Shown here one piece after another: positions 6,471 through 7,484 of a stretch of 7,484 bases of DNA. The first letter of the stretch is position 1, and each line of letters opens with the position of its first letter. Position numbers and translations under genes: made by a program. The DNA lies in the NCBI GenBank assembly GCA_007127275.1, contig SKZP01000599.1:1-7484 (forward strand), given 5' to 3'. The notes beneath the pieces are model-generated. The model did not search any database and was not told the DNA's origin. It was given only the letters and a program-made list of their open reading frames with translations. This DNA comes from Planctomycetota bacterium (GTDB taxonomy: Bacteria > Planctomycetota > UBA8742 > SKZP01).

Positions 6471-6518
6471 CCGGTCCGAGCGCGAGCACAAAAAGGTGCA
6501 CGAGCACACGCGCCCGGC
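6470..6518 (+). terminator. Possible hairpin at the 3' end of the MBL-fold gene
   Basis: Starting at the last base of the stop codon, GCCGG (6470-6474) pairs with CCGGC (6514-6518), GCGCG (6480-6484) with CGCGC (6509-6513), and GCAC (6486-6489) with GTGC (6496-6499) around an A-rich loop. The nested structure has a 5-nt bulge and an internal loop. AAAAG, not a T tract, follows, so an intrinsic terminator is unproven. Confidence 0.25.
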
Positions 6519-6725
6519 AAAAGCAACCGCAGATGCTGGCGAGCCTCGACCTCGATCCCGTCGGCGCTGTCGCCGATCACAATCACTCCGCCCGTTTCGT
6601 GCACGCTCATGCGCCTAGCCAGCCAGTACAGGCGCCCACGGAACTCGTTCGGCATTGCCCACCGAGGCGCGCCAGCGCTTGAGGCTATGCATAAGGTTGC
6701 TGACTGCTCCCCGCGGCGAGCCCCA

Positions 6726-6754
6726 TTGACCGAAATGGAACCCGCTTGTATCAC
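6726..6754 (+). promoter_or_regulatory. Sigma70-like promoter of the last gene
   Basis: TTGACC (6726-6731), a 17-nt spacer, then TATCAC (6749-6754). The -35 and spacing are the same as in the minus-strand promoter at 702-730. Transcription would start near 6761, leaving a leader of about 108 nt before the ATG at 6869. Confidence 0.55.
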
Positions 6755-6773
6755 AATCTCATCGCCCGCTTGT
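6741..6773 (+). repeat. Direct repeat CCCGCTTGT overlapping the promoter
   Basis: CCCGCTTGT occurs at 6741-6749 and again at 6765-6773, 24 bp apart. The first copy reaches the first base of the -10 element and the second sits just past the predicted transcription start. This placement could suit a transcription regulator; no regulator family is recognised. Confidence 0.4.
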
Positions 6774-6868
6774 GTTGAATCGTGGTTGTCGTTGTGTAGG
6801 CGTTTCGCGCAGCATGGTCGTCCGGTGCGGCCGAGCGACCTTTGGCTTCGCAATCCGGCGCCGGAACG

Positions 6869-7484
6869 ATGTTGATGGTGTGGACGCTTGTCGCCAATGT
6901 CGAGCCGGTTGTTGTCGTCGCCGTAGCGATCGGGGCTGTCGCGTTGGGGCTCTACCTCGGAGTTTGGCTCGCTTCCCGCTGGTACGGCACCCGCGACGAC
7001 AAATCCGAGTCGACGAAGAAGCTCGAAAGTCAGCGGAACGTCGAGTCCTCCGCGACGCACACCGCTCATCCCGACCTCAGCGACGAGGACGAATACTTTG
7101 AGCTGTGGGAGCGGCTCCTCGAAGTTTGCTACCACGACTTTCGCGTCCAGGCTGTCGCCGGCTACGACCGCGGCTTTTTCGCGACGCTGCACGAGCCGCT
7201 GATCAGCGAGGCCAACGAGGACGACTCCCCCCTTTTGCCCGGCGAGATCGCCTTCGGCGACGTGCAGCAATCCGAGCAACTTTACACTTACTGGCAGCGA
7301 CGCCGACCGGTTTACGTCCAAGCGACCGAAGCATTGGAGAGCGAGGAGCAAGTCCTTTACCGGCGCTGCTTCGAAGACGCCCTCGCCGCGCTCGGCGACG
7401 TAGGGGAGCATGATCGACTGTACCGCCTCGTCGTGCGAACCCCCGGTCGCCAGCAGGTGGTGCTGTTGCCGGTAAGCTTGCGAA
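6869..7484 (+). CDS. Hypothetical single-pass membrane-anchored protein (C-terminus outside window)
   Basis: The frame is open from the ATG at 6869 to the window edge, 205 residues seen. A short N-terminus leads into one hydrophobic helix (about residues 13-35, VVVVAVAIGAVALGLYLGVW). SRWYG and a Lys/Arg-bearing hydrophilic stretch follow, which by the positive-inside rule predicts the rest is cytoplasmic. Residues about 41-75 form a polar linker rich in Ser, Asp, Glu and Lys. From about 76 a folded, aromatic-rich region begins (YFELWERLLEVCYHDFRVQA; GYDRGFF at 98-104; YTYWQRRRPVY at 139-149). No catalytic motif or named domain was recognised. A second ATG at 6875 is equally possible; only a weak GGA precedes the start. 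An in-frame TAG near 6797 rules out a much longer N-terminus. Confidence 0.78.
   Translation, partial: MLMVWTLVANVEPVVVVAVAIGAVALGLYLGVWLASRWYGTRDDKSESTKKLESQRNVESSATHTAHPDLSDEDEYFELWERLLEVCYHDFRVQAVAGYDRGFFATLHEPLISEANEDDSPLLPGEIAFGDVQQSEQLYTYWQRRRPVYVQATEALESEEQVLYRRCFEDALAALGDVGEHDRLYRLVVRTPGRQQVVLLPVSLR

Larger units (their letters stand above)
6471..6868. other. Intergenic region before the last gene
   Basis: It holds the hairpin at 6470-6518 and a promoter at 6726-6754. On the minus strand an open frame begins at an ATG at 6655 (MPNEFRGRLYWLARRMSVHE...). Its first 48 or so codons have high third-position GC and protein-like composition. It then runs on into the antisense of the MBL gene, with poor composition, to 6305. 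It has no good Shine-Dalgarno and no recognised domain. I do not annotate it as a gene. Confidence 0.5.

Noticed and set aside
5616..6509. Long minus-strand (297 codons) and plus-strand (5708-6682, 324 codons) open frames over the MBL gene
   Set aside because: Both are shadows of the MBL-fold gene, which has complete metal motifs and a strong ribosome binding site.
1..7484. CRISPR array, transposon ends or phage genes
   Set aside because: No regularly spaced repeats, no transposase or integrase motifs and no matching terminal inverted repeats were seen.

Overview
This is a GC-rich bacterial chromosomal window with five genes, two of them cut by the window ends. Coding stretches carry mostly G or C in third codon positions. 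The phylum cannot be fixed from sequence alone. A clear BshA homologue implies a bacillithiol-type thiol pathway, known from Bacillota, Bacteroidota, Deinococcota, Acidobacteriota and some other lineages. The base composition argues against a typical low-GC member of the first two. No rRNA, tRNA, CRISPR array, transposase or phage gene was seen, so this reads as ordinary chromosome rather than a mobile island.

Layout, left to right. (1) Positions 1-482, minus strand: the N-terminal part of an unrecognised protein with a small helical domain and a long acidic linker. A good sigma70-like promoter lies at 702-730. (2) The 483-1004 gap holds a run of inverted repeats at 854-979. (3) Positions 1005-1844, minus strand: a multi-pass CPBP-family (CAAX protease-like) membrane protein with all three catalytic motifs. 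(4) A 385-bp divergent intergenic region containing an 8-bp perfect hairpin in the likely bshA leader. (5) Positions 2230-3378, plus strand: bshA. Nine bases later, in the same frame, comes a GT39/ArnT-like membrane glycosyltransferase at 3388-5304. These two probably form an operon. (6) A 305-bp gap with a TTGACA promoter candidate. (7) Positions 5610-6470, plus strand: a YtnP-like metallo-beta-lactamase-fold hydrolase with a strong Shine-Dalgarno sequence. (8) A 398-bp gap with a good promoter overlapped by a 9-bp direct repeat. (9) From 6869 to the window end, plus strand: an unrecognised protein with one N-terminal membrane anchor.

How the genes work together. Only bshA and the glycosyltransferase look co-expressed. 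BshA joins N-acetylglucosamine from UDP-GlcNAc to L-malate in the first step of bacillithiol synthesis. The membrane enzyme probably moves a sugar from a lipid-linked donor to an acceptor outside the cytoplasmic membrane. The sequence shows no direct functional link between them. bshB and bshC are not in this window. The other genes appear to have their own promoters.

No complete new system is evident. The most unusual signals are the hairpin cluster at 854-979, a possible internal repeat in the glycosyltransferase, the bshA leader hairpin, and the two unrecognised end genes.
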